Origin: Bacteroidota bacterium
Lineage (GTDB): Bacteria; Bacteroidota; Bacteroidia; Bacteroidales; Prolixibacteraceae
Reading direction: 5' to 3'
NCBI GenBank assembly: GCA_030695265.1
Contig: JAUYTA010000867.1
Location: 1 to 15,851 of the forward strand
DNA length: 15,851 bases
Position 1 is the stretch's first letter. Every line of letters begins with the position of its first letter. Of the stretch, positions 6,852-14,404 are shown piece by piece. A program made the position numbers and the translations under genes. The notes under the pieces are model-generated. The model was not told the origin of the DNA and did not search any database. It saw only the letters and a list, made by a program, of their open reading frames with translations.

Positions 6852-7387
6852 TGCAAAGAAGAACACTCATGCGGTTTGTTTTGAGAGGCGTGGTTCTGAT
6901 TGTAATTTGTTTGCTTATCGTGCTTATTTTCAAAACTTCCCAATCAAAGCAGGAAACTGAAAACAGAATCCAAATCCTGCAACATTGCTGTTTTGCATCT
7001 CTGGAAGGGAAACAAATTTGTATCGATGAATTCGACCCTATTTTACCTATTGTTATCATCTATTTCCATCCGGAATGTGAACATTGTCAATACGAAGCCA
7101 GAGAAATCGGAATTCATGCATCAGAATTTGCAAATGTCAACTTATTGATGGTAACCCCGGACAATTCAATCCAACGGATTAAAGATTTTGCTGCCGAAAA
7201 CCACCTTTGGGAAATTGATAATTTCGAACTTTTGCTGGATAAAAGCAATACTTTTAAACGATCTTTCGGCACAACAACTATCCCTTCTGTATTTATTTAT
7301 AAAAACAAAAATTTGATAAAGAAATACATAGGCGAAACAAAAATTGAGGCGATACTTATGGTTATAGAACAACAAGACAACCAATAA
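6851..7387 (+). CDS. Membrane-anchored thioredoxin-fold oxidoreductase
   Basis: The 178-residue protein has one N-terminal anchor (about residues 9-28) and then a periplasmic thioredoxin/TlpA-like domain. The active site CEHC is at residues 76-79, preceded by FHPE. The cis-proline loop TTTIPSVFIY has Pro145. These are the two hallmarks of thiol-disulfide exchange proteins. I chose ATG 6851, overlapping the upstream stop by one base; an in-frame ATG at 6809 lies inside the upstream gene and would add residues before the anchor. The C39 transporter gene begins 13 bases downstream. The predicted precursor peptide has four Cys, so the likely job is to form, reduce or shuffle disulfides of the exported peptide. 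Two further Cys (46 and 47) precede the domain. Whether it is an oxidase or a reductase cannot be read from sequence. Confidence 0.87.
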   Translation: MQRRTLMRFVLRGVVLIVICLLIVLIFKTSQSKQETENRIQILQHCCFASLEGKQICIDEFDPILPIVIIYFHPECEHCQYEAREIGIHASEFANVNLLMVTPDNSIQRIKDFAAENHLWEIDNFELLLDKSNTFKRSFGTTTIPSVFIYKNKNLIKKYIGETKIEAILMVIEQQDNQ

Positions 7388-7400
7388 TCATTATCACTTA

Positions 7401-9581
7401 ATGACTTTCAACAGAAAATTAATCGACCAAACCTTTACCCATCAGCTCGACCAATCTGATTGTGGGGTGGCTTGTTTGTTGTCGGTACTCAAATACCATG
7501 GCGGGTACAAAAGCTTGGAAAGCCTGAGAGAGTTAAGCGGTACCTCGAAACAAGGAACTACTTTGCTGGGCTTATACCAGGCAGCGCAAAAGATTGGTTT
7601 TAAGACAGAAGCTTATGAAAGCGATTTCGAGTATCTCCAAAAACAAACGCACCCCTCTATTTTGCATGTAATCGTCGATAATCGATTGAAGCACTACGTG
7701 GTTTGTTATGGTTACGAAAACGACAAATACCTGATTGGCGATCCGGGCAGGGGAATATCGGAATATTCGGAAGCTGAGCTAGCCGAAATCTGGAAATCAA
7801 AATCCTTGTTGGAATTGATCCCTACCGACGAGATGGAACAAGTAACGCAGCTTAATAAAGCCAAATGGAAATGGCTTCAATCACTCATCCGGGAAGATGC
7901 CGGTTTGTTAGCTTCTATTTTTGCGCTTAGCCTGGTTATCGCCATATTGGGTATGGTTATGGCTGTTTTCTCGCAAAAACTGATCGACGATATTTTACCC
8001 TCCAAAAACACCAAAAAACTGGTTGTAAGCTTAGTACTGGTCTGCATTCTACTCATTGCCCGTGGCGGTATCGGTTACATCGCCGGCTTTTTGGGAATCA
8101 GGCAAGGTAAAGATTTTAACAACCGTTTGATTGGCCGTTTCTTCGAGAGTTTGCTATACCTGCCCAAATCGTTTTTCGACAACCGCCGTATTGGCGAACT
8201 GGTGGAGCGCATGAACGATACTTCGCGCATCCAGTCAACCATTGCCGGAGTTGTCGGCGAATTGCTCAAGAACTTTCTGCTGGTTATAACCGGCGAAATC
8301 ATATTGTTTATTTATTCACCGACACTTGGAGCTTTATCGTTGTTTTCACTGCCTGTTTTCGGATTGATTTCGTGGCGATATAACCGACGCATTGTTAATG
8401 GACAGCAGGAAGTAATGGCAGCCAATTCGCACAAATCGAGTAATTATGTGAATTCCATGCAGGGGATCGACACCATAAAAGGCAGTCATAAAGAGAAAGA
8501 ATTTGCCACGCTTAATCAACTTATTTACGGACATTTTCAGGAAAAAATATTCAATTTAGGGACGGTGGGCATTTCGCTTCAACTGGTTGCCGAAATAGCC
8601 TCGGTCTTTCTCACCATCACCTTGGTGTCATTGGGTTCGTGGATGATTATTACCGGAAACCTAACCATTGGTGAACTGATGGCCGTTTTAGGCATTAGCA
8701 GTAGTATTTTCCCGGCAATTGTGAGTCTGGCCTTTGCCAACATCAGCTTACAGGGCGCAAGAGTCGCTTTCGACCGCATGTACGAGTTTTCGGCCATCCA
8801 CCCCGAATTTGAAAAGGAAGAGGAAGAAAACAGTGAACCGCTTCAAGATATTACGTGCATCGAAGTAAAAGGGCTTTCGTTTCGGTTTCCAGGAAGGAAA
8901 CAACTGTTGAAAGATATTTCGCTGGAACTGTTTCAAGGTGAAATGATCGCGCTACTAGGCGAAAGTGGTTGCGGAAAAACTACTTTCCTGAATACCCTGC
9001 AACGGTTTTATGAACCCGAGCAAGGTGAAATAACGGTTAATGGGCTGCCTGTTATCCACATTTCAATTCCTGTATGGAGAAAACAAACAGGAGTTGTTCC
9101 TCAGGATGTTAATTTATTTAACGGAACGCTCATCGAAAATATTTGTCTGGGTGCAACACCCGAAGAAATGCAACAGTGCGTTGATTTTTGTATTCAAACC
9201 GGGTTTCACCGGTTTTTTATGGAGTTTCCCCAAAATTACGGCACGCTGCTTGGCGAGCAAGGAATTAACATCTCTGGCGGACAAAAACAATTGGTTGGCC
9301 TGGCCCGCGCTTTATGGACAAAACCAAAGTTCCTTATTTTGGACGAACCCACTTCGGCGATGGACCGCAATACCGAGAACTTTGTGCTTAACCTGTTGAA
9401 TACAATCAAAAAAGATACATGCATTATTCTGGTAACGCACCGGATAAAGATTGCCCGTTTCTCCGACCGGATTTATATCCTCGAAAACGGTCAGATTCAG
9501 TCACAAGGCCGGCATGACGAGTTAATGCAATCGGAAAACCTATATAGTTTAACCTTTCATGAGCTTATACCCAATGGATAG
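7401..9581 (+). CDS. C39 peptidase-containing ABC transporter (peptide bacteriocin exporter)
   Basis: The 726-residue protein has the full three-domain layout of a PCAT, which cuts the double-glycine leader and exports the peptide. The C39 peptidase domain (about 1-140) has Q-S-D-C21-G, H98 in LKHYVV and D114 in GDPGRG, so the catalytic triad is intact. A six-helix membrane domain follows (about 160-450). The ATPase domain has Walker A GESGCGKTT (520-528), a Q-loop near VVPQD, signature ISGGQ (624-628), Walker B FLILDEP (644-650) and the switch His680 in VTHR. Every motif needed for activity is present, so the protein should be functional. The gene starts 13 bases after the thioredoxin gene, and its end overlaps the next gene. 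The closest substrate candidate is the precursor at 5063. Confidence 0.96.
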   Translation: MTFNRKLIDQTFTHQLDQSDCGVACLLSVLKYHGGYKSLESLRELSGTSKQGTTLLGLYQAAQKIGFKTEAYESDFEYLQKQTHPSILHVIVDNRLKHYVVCYGYENDKYLIGDPGRGISEYSEAELAEIWKSKSLLELIPTDEMEQVTQLNKAKWKWLQSLIREDAGLLASIFALSLVIAILGMVMAVFSQKLIDDILPSKNTKKLVVSLVLVCILLIARGGIGYIAGFLGIRQGKDFNNRLIGRFFESLLYLPKSFFDNRRIGELVERMNDTSRIQSTIAGVVGELLKNFLLVITGEIILFIYSPTLGALSLFSLPVFGLISWRYNRRIVNGQQEVMAANSHKSSNYVNSMQGIDTIKGSHKEKEFATLNQLIYGHFQEKIFNLGTVGISLQLVAEIASVFLTITLVSLGSWMIITGNLTIGELMAVLGISSSIFPAIVSLAFANISLQGARVAFDRMYEFSAIHPEFEKEEEENSEPLQDITCIEVKGLSFRFPGRKQLLKDISLELFQGEMIALLGESGCGKTTFLNTLQRFYEPEQGEITVNGLPVIHISIPVWRKQTGVVPQDVNLFNGTLIENICLGATPEEMQQCVDFCIQTGFHRFFMEFPQNYGTLLGEQGINISGGQKQLVGLARALWTKPKFLILDEPTSAMDRNTENFVLNLLNTIKKDTCIILVTHRIKIARFSDRIYILENGQIQSQGRHDELMQSENLYSLTFHELIPNG

Positions 9582-11994
9582 CAGTGTACGAAGATATTTG
9601 CGTTATTATACTGCTCCGGTATTATGTGCCGTATTTGTTATCCTGTCGTTTTGTGGGTTCGGGTCAATCGGTTTGATTTTAGGATTTTTGGCCATTTTAT
9701 TCTTTTGGCGAAGGTTTCAAAATGGGATCAAACAACAGTCTCATTTGCTTGATTTTGTTGTCTTGGGTTTGCTGTCGTTAGAAATTATTGCTGGGCTTTT
9801 TAATAATCAGGGTATATACGCCAAAACTTATCTGTTCAGTTTGTTTTTTAATGTGCTGGTTTATTTTATCCTCCGGATTTTTCTTCGGAAGGAAAAACAG
9901 GAAGTTTTGTTCACCAACATTCTTGCCGGGTTTGTTATCCTGTTGGCCATATTAAGCATCGGTTCGTTCTATTTCTTCAAGTTCAATATCGAATACGAAG
10001 GGTTTACCGATTTGGTCAACTTTAAGAGTAAGTTTACCCCATTGGGATTCTTGCTGAACGATTGGGCAACAATTCTTTTGCTTTCTTCCTCATTCGTATT
10101 GCTTGCCTTGGCGCATTCGCGTTTCAACACCCCCTGGTTTTGGGCGCTCTTTGCCGGATTGGGAGCCGTTTTGATGGGCATTGTGTTTTCATTCTCAAGA
10201 GGGGCATACCTTTCAGTATTGCTGGGTTTGTTGGTTTTTTTCGGGGTAGGGCTGCTTTTTCGGGTAGTGCAGTTTGAAAAATTGTTGCTTTTCTTTGCCG
10301 GGACGGTTCTCATGGTTGCTTTAACGGCATTGCCCGTAAGAAAAGAATTTATAACCACGATGGGTTTGTCGGGTACCACTTCGCAAGTCCGCAGTACTTC
10401 GGGAAGGGTTGAATTATGGAAAGCCGCTTTCCAAATAATACGTGAAGAACCGATAAGTGGAGTTGGCAACGATCAGTTTTCAATGCGTGCTAATCCTTAT
10501 TTGGCGCAAAATGAAGATGCTTCGGTTTCAGGAAGGGCAACCAATTCTTACCTTCAGATTTTGGTCGAGAAAGGGATTATCGGGTTTATTCCCTGGGCAG
10601 TTTTTATTGGTTTACTTTCACTTACCCTATTCAGGCTAATTAAAAAAAGAGATTCCAATAATTTGCCCGCCCTGACCGTTTTTGCAGTATTTATAGCGGT
10701 TTTGTTTCGTGAACTCAGTTTCTCTACTTTTTTCGAAAAAGACCAAATGCAGTTGCTGTTTTTTGTTTTTGCAGCCTTTATCGTCAATTGGGACAAGACA
10801 AAAAACAAATCGTATTCATTCCCCCGTTATTCGCTTCCCATTTTTCTATCGTTAATATTTCTATTATTGGCCAGCTTTCATGTCCTATACAAAATTGCAG
10901 CAAAAAAGAATGATACGTTTATTGGAAAAGTTCAAGAGGGAGAATATCGGAACGCAATGGAAGCCATCGACAAAGCCATACGTTATGATCCGCGAAATCC
11001 CTTGCTAAACGCCAATAAAGGATTTCTTCTGAATACGATTCAGCAAAAAGACAGCACCCATCAGGACAGCAACGAAAACTCTTTGGCATATTACCGAATG
11101 GCCGTAACCCATTCGCCTTACGATCCCTGGTTGCGCCATAATTTGGCCTGGCTATATTTGAACGAAGGCAAAACAGATAGTGCTGATATTCATTTTCGTA
11201 AAGTTTGCGAACTGTCGACCAATACCGCTTTGTTTCATGTAAGCAGAGGTTTGTTCCAGAATAAAACCGGAACTGCTGATTTGGGATTAACCGAATTTAA
11301 GAAATCCATCCGATTATCACCCGACTTGTTGGATTCTGAATTTGCAAAAGATTTAGAAGTTAAAAATCAGGAATGGTTCAGGAATACACTCAATGAGTTG
11401 ATTGATAGCTTGTCACTAAAGACAAAAACCGATGATAGCCCGATCATAAAAAGCCGTCTGGCGAAAATTATTCTGCATACTGGCGATACTGTTCGGGCCA
11501 TGCAGCTTTTTGGGCAGGCAGGCAAACAATTGCCCAATTTGGATCGTCCGTGGTATTACCAGGGAATGGTAAAGTTGGCTCAAAACGACACCGCCACTTT
11601 TTTACAATACCTGAACCGAGCAATTTTGTTAGACCCGCGTGATTCGCATTATTCGCTTGCTTTGGGCGATTATTACCATTCACTGAACCAGAAACGGGAT
11701 GCCATTTATTATTACAAAAATGCTCTTTTCAATCACGCCAACCTTTATACCCAACATGCCATGATTGCCCCCAAATGGTATGGGTATAAAACTTTGCCGA
11801 ATACGATTTTGCTGGTTGGGTTACTCCAATCGATAAGTCCAAGTTTTGATAAAATAACTGTTTGTAGCCGCCTGATTAAATTGTACAATGAACTTGAACA
11901 AAAAAGAGAAAGCAATCTGATAGAGAGGTATCAGAATAATTCGATCCCCATTGGGTCTTTATTCAAAGAACTGAATAAGAAGGTAATCTTTTAG
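9574..11994 (+). CDS. O-antigen-ligase-like membrane protein fused to TPR repeats
   Basis: The roughly 806-residue protein has two parts. The first ~450 residues are polytopic, with ten or more hydrophobic segments, and carry the Wzy_C/O-antigen ligase signature: SFSRGAYLSVL near 208, SGRVELWKAAF near 280, PISGVGNDQFS near 297, and NSYLQILVEKGIIGF near 325. From about 455 to 750 there are TPR-like helical repeats with spacing such as AIDKAIRYDPRNPLLNANKG and AWLYLNEGK. This layout is seen in enzymes that transfer lipid-linked glycans to lipid A or to proteins. Members usually have His in the (A)HNSYLQ-type motif; here the corresponding residue appears to be Thr (RATNSYLQ). The gene overlaps the transporter's stop (ATG 9574; ATG 9559 also possible), so translation is coupled. 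The substrate is unknown; glycan attachment to the exported peptide or to the cell surface are both possible. Confidence 0.83.
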   Translation: MDSSVRRYLRYYTAPVLCAVFVILSFCGFGSIGLILGFLAILFFWRRFQNGIKQQSHLLDFVVLGLLSLEIIAGLFNNQGIYAKTYLFSLFFNVLVYFILRIFLRKEKQEVLFTNILAGFVILLAILSIGSFYFFKFNIEYEGFTDLVNFKSKFTPLGFLLNDWATILLLSSSFVLLALAHSRFNTPWFWALFAGLGAVLMGIVFSFSRGAYLSVLLGLLVFFGVGLLFRVVQFEKLLLFFAGTVLMVALTALPVRKEFITTMGLSGTTSQVRSTSGRVELWKAAFQIIREEPISGVGNDQFSMRANPYLAQNEDASVSGRATNSYLQILVEKGIIGFIPWAVFIGLLSLTLFRLIKKRDSNNLPALTVFAVFIAVLFRELSFSTFFEKDQMQLLFFVFAAFIVNWDKTKNKSYSFPRYSLPIFLSLIFLLLASFHVLYKIAAKKNDTFIGKVQEGEYRNAMEAIDKAIRYDPRNPLLNANKGFLLNTIQQKDSTHQDSNENSLAYYRMAVTHSPYDPWLRHNLAWLYLNEGKTDSADIHFRKVCELSTNTALFHVSRGLFQNKTGTADLGLTEFKKSIRLSPDLLDSEFAKDLEVKNQEWFRNTLNELIDSLSLKTKTDDSPIIKSRLAKIILHTGDTVRAMQLFGQAGKQLPNLDRPWYYQGMVKLAQNDTATFLQYLNRAILLDPRDSHYSLALGDYYHSLNQKRDAIYYYKNALFNHANLYTQHAMIAPKWYGYKTLPNTILLVGLLQSISPSFDKITVCSRLIKLYNELEQKRESNLIERYQNNSIPIGSLFKELNKKVIF

Positions 11995-12030
11995 TTGCCA
12001 GCATAACAAATCATCAAACAAGTTTTAACC

Positions 12031-13590
12031 ATGAAACTTCTGAATAAATTAATTCTCCCTGTTTTACTAATCGTTGTTATCGCCCTGATTGTTTGGCGAA
12101 GTACTCGCTATACTGCCATAAGCACTCCGGAAATCAAAAACCGGCTGGAATATGCGCTACAACAGGCCGGGAACAACCGCCCGGAATTGGAGAAAGTTTT
12201 AGCACACTACAAAAACGATTCGTTAAAATATCGGGCAACTGTTTTTCTGACTGAAAATATGCCTGAATATGCCAGCGAAGAGTGGGGAACTTTTCGCAAG
12301 AAACAAGTAGATACCACATTCTCGCTGAAAGCTTATAAAAACAGTTCAGAAGCTATTCGGGTTATGGATTCACTGCAAATCAGCTTTTCTTTAATCAGCA
12401 GAAAACCTGATATAACGGAGGTCAAATCAGCTTTTCTGATTAACAACACTGACATCGCATTTGGATTATGGAACCAGCCTTGGGCTAAGCATCTAACCTT
12501 TGATGAATTTTGCGAATACCTGTTGCCTTACAGGGTTGACCGCGAAAAACTGGAAGATTTTCACGCTTATTTAAATGTTCGTTACGACAGCTTGTTTCAG
12601 GCATCAAGGAAATGCACTTCTGCATATGATGCTACTTGTACAATAAATTTGCGTCTGCTAAAAGATGTTCGTTGGTATTCACAAATGGCTCTTTACCCAG
12701 GTAAGTTCACTTCAAAAAAAACAGATCAGATGAAAATCGGTGATTGCACTCACCTTTCTGATTATGGACTAAAAGTTTTCCGAAGCTTTGGAATTCCAAT
12801 TGCAAACGATTATGTGACAGCATGGGGAAATACTGATGGCGCCCATTCATGGACAGTAGCCAAAGTTAATGGAATGGAGGTCCCATTTGTTGCTTGTGAC
12901 GTTCAGCCCGGCGAATTTTCGTTTCATTCCAGACCCGCGAAAATATGGCGAAAAACTTTCGCCCCACAGCCCTCAGGATTAATGTATTATAAATCAAACA
13001 AGCAGGAAGTTCCTCCTGAACTTGAAGACCTGCATTCGATTGATGTTACCCACCTGTATTATAAAACCATTGATCTGGATATCGAATTAACGGCGAGCCC
13101 ACCTAAAGGCAACAACTGTGCATTTCTTTGCGTGTATAACCGCGACCGCTGGGTTCCGGTTGATTGGGGAAAAATAAGTAGTGACCGAAAGAAAGTCGGT
13201 TTTAAAAATGTCAACGATAGTTTGCTATATTGTGCAATGTTCTATGATTGGATGAAGCTGAAACCTGCAAGTGATCCATTCTTTTCCAGGAATGCTTCAA
13301 TCATGAAACACTTTACTCCAGATAAAAATAAGTTGGTTAGTTTTAAGTACATCATTAAGTCTAAAAACTTAGATCAGGAATATAGCCTGTTTGTTTGGGA
13401 TGGTGAATGGGAGAAAATTGCAACCGGATTGCCAAAACAGGATGGCGAAAGTTATCTTGTTGATTTTAAAGATATCCCATCCGGAGGTTTGTACAAAGTA
13501 AGTGATAAATCGCGCCCCTTCTGGTTTATTAACAGGGAATTAGTGAGAAGTGAACCGGGTATTCCATTTGGGCTGAAGAAATTGAATTAA
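12031..13590 (+). CDS. Membrane-anchored transglutaminase-like protein
   Basis: The 519-residue protein starts with a signal anchor (about residues 6-23, ending IVWR). In the middle it carries a transglutaminase-like cysteine-protease-fold core: GDCTHLSDYGLKVFRSFGIP with C239, DGAHSWTV with H272, and VACDVQP with D290. Order and spacing match the Cys-His-Asp triad of the family, so catalysis is plausible. The last ~200 residues are beta-rich, with two repeats of the type found in carbohydrate-associated proteins, and are not named. It follows the ligase/TPR gene by 36 bases. Bacterial relatives act as peptidases, amidases or cross-linkers on the cell surface. Its anchor resembles that of the adaptor at 3047 (both end in LIVWR). 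The stop codon abuts the epimerase remnant. Confidence 0.8.
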   Translation: MKLLNKLILPVLLIVVIALIVWRSTRYTAISTPEIKNRLEYALQQAGNNRPELEKVLAHYKNDSLKYRATVFLTENMPEYASEEWGTFRKKQVDTTFSLKAYKNSSEAIRVMDSLQISFSLISRKPDITEVKSAFLINNTDIAFGLWNQPWAKHLTFDEFCEYLLPYRVDREKLEDFHAYLNVRYDSLFQASRKCTSAYDATCTINLRLLKDVRWYSQMALYPGKFTSKKTDQMKIGDCTHLSDYGLKVFRSFGIPIANDYVTAWGNTDGAHSWTVAKVNGMEVPFVACDVQPGEFSFHSRPAKIWRKTFAPQPSGLMYYKSNKQEVPPELEDLHSIDVTHLYYKTIDLDIELTASPPKGNNCAFLCVYNRDRWVPVDWGKISSDRKKVGFKNVNDSLLYCAMFYDWMKLKPASDPFFSRNASIMKHFTPDKNKLVSFKYIIKSKNLDQEYSLFVWDGEWEKIATGLPKQDGESYLVDFKDIPSGGLYKVSDKSRPFWFINRELVRSEPGIPFGLKKLN

Positions 13591-13591
13591 A

Positions 13592-13711
13592 TATTCAAAC
13601 GGAATCGACAAAGAACCCGGTGAAAAACTGGCGATGAAATCTCATATCTGGAAAGGGAACTACCACACTTCGCGTTCGCTGATGAATTGTATGAAACGGT
13701 TGCCTCACTAA
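13592..13711 (+). pseudogene. 3' remnant of an AGE-family epimerase gene
   Basis: Translation in this frame gives 39 residues and a TAA, including GIDKEP, IWKGNYHTSR and LMNCMKRL. About 31 of 39 residues equal the C-terminus of the epimerase at 45-1415, including the catalytic-type His in NYHTSR. There is no start codon and no upstream homology: similarity begins two bases after the stop of the transglutaminase-like gene and in a different frame. It is thus the tail of a truncated paralogue, left at the right edge of the cassette. Confidence 0.85.
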
Positions 13712-13776
13712 GGATCACGTGTTTTTTTGTGGGCAAGTGTTTTCAAAACCAAAAAATCACGGATGTTTTTTTAGTG

Positions 13777-13847
13777 AAAAACCTTACTTCTTTCAAAAAA
13801 CCTTAGTAACTTAGATCAGCCCCGAAACCATAACCTTATTTACCTTA
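13777..13847 (+). repeat. Left inverted-repeat flank of the transposase
   Basis: Three blocks (13777-13789, 13802-13810, 13832-13847) each contain CTTA cores, four of which read ACCTTA. The innermost block runs to the A of the transposase ATG. Its mirror image is at 14279-14350. Confidence 0.7.
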
Positions 13848-14281
13848 TGAAAATAGAATTCAATAACCTTTACACCCATTTTGTTTTCATCACCTTAAAA
13901 AGGCAACCAGTAATCCCCGAGAAAAGCCGCATCAGGATTGAAAAATATATTACCGGCATTGTCAAAAATAACTCATCAAAACTCTATGCCATTTATGCCA
14001 ACCCTGAACATATGCACATTCTTGTGTCAAGAGCACCAACTCTTTCAGAGGTCGAACTTGCAACTATTATTTCCGATAGTTCAGAAAAGTTTATCAATGA
14101 AAATAAACTTGTAATGGGTAGCTTCAGCTGGCAACAATCGGCAGCAGCTTTTTCTGTTTCCAAGTCAGGCATTGATCCCGAAGATCGGGATAAATACATT
14201 TTGAACCAGCCGGAACACCATAAAAGAGTAAGTTTTGCTCAAGAGTACGACCACTTCTTGAAGTTTTATCAGGCAAAATAA
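13847..14281 (+). CDS. tnpA: IS200/IS605-type Y1 (HUH) transposase
   Basis: The 144-residue protein has the full Y1_Tnp fold signature. The strand THFVFITLKRQPVI comes first, then the metal-binding HUH motif PEHMHILV with H55 and H57, and last the helix DKYILNQPEHH with the likely catalytic Tyr117. The pattern WQQSAAAFSVSKS before it matches the GAFSYSKS region of Bacteroidota members, with a Val where Tyr is more common. Length is close to the usual ~150 and no frameshift is seen, so it may be active. Such enzymes nick and join single-stranded DNA at hairpins. No TnpB or accessory gene is nearby. The start and stop codons fall inside the innermost inverted repeat on each side, so gene and repeats form one compact unit. 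It lies beside the truncated epimerase, a place where rearrangement has occurred. Confidence 0.92.
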   Translation: MKIEFNNLYTHFVFITLKRQPVIPEKSRIRIEKYITGIVKNNSSKLYAIYANPEHMHILVSRAPTLSEVELATIISDSSEKFINENKLVMGSFSWQQSAAAFSVSKSGIDPEDRDKYILNQPEHHKRVSFAQEYDHFLKFYQAK

Positions 14282-14350
14282 GGTAGATAAGGTTGGGCTC
14301 TGGGGGTTATTGCCAGGTTACTAAGCTATCAATAAAAAAGTAAGGTTTTT
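14279..14350 (+). repeat. Right inverted-repeat flank of the transposase
   Basis: Blocks 14279-14294, 14317-14325 and 14338-14350 are the reverse complements of the left-flank blocks, in mirrored order. The innermost begins at the transposase TAA stop. The unpaired part between blocks (14295-14316, G-rich) is not conserved between flanks. Confidence 0.7.
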
Positions 14351-14404
14351 AAAGTTTTATTGTTGACTTGTTTTGCTTTCCCCACAAGAATGTCATTTGC
14401 TCTG

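Larger units (their letters stand above)
13777..14350 (+). mobile_element. IS200-like element with nested inverted repeats
   Basis: A single Y1 transposase gene lies exactly between three pairs of inverted repeats: 13777-13789 with 14338-14350 (13 bp, perfect), 13802-13810 with 14317-14325 (9 bp, perfect), and 13832-13847 with 14279-14294 (16 bp, one mismatch). Spacers are 12/12 and 21/22 bases. IS200/IS605 elements normally lack terminal inverted repeats and carry subterminal hairpins instead, so this layout suggests a REP-associated transposase unit or an unusual subgroup. The ACCTTA motif recurs four times on the left and as TAAGGT on the right. Confidence 0.7.

Noticed and set aside
9040..9399. 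Plus-strand frame inside the transporter ATPase domain
   Set aside because: It is a shadow of the conserved ATPase motifs, which clearly lie in the main frame.
1275..13711. The two epimerase segments as recombinase attachment sites or a recent target duplication
   Set aside because: They are only about 82 per cent identical and no integrase is present, so paralogous gene remnants explain them better.
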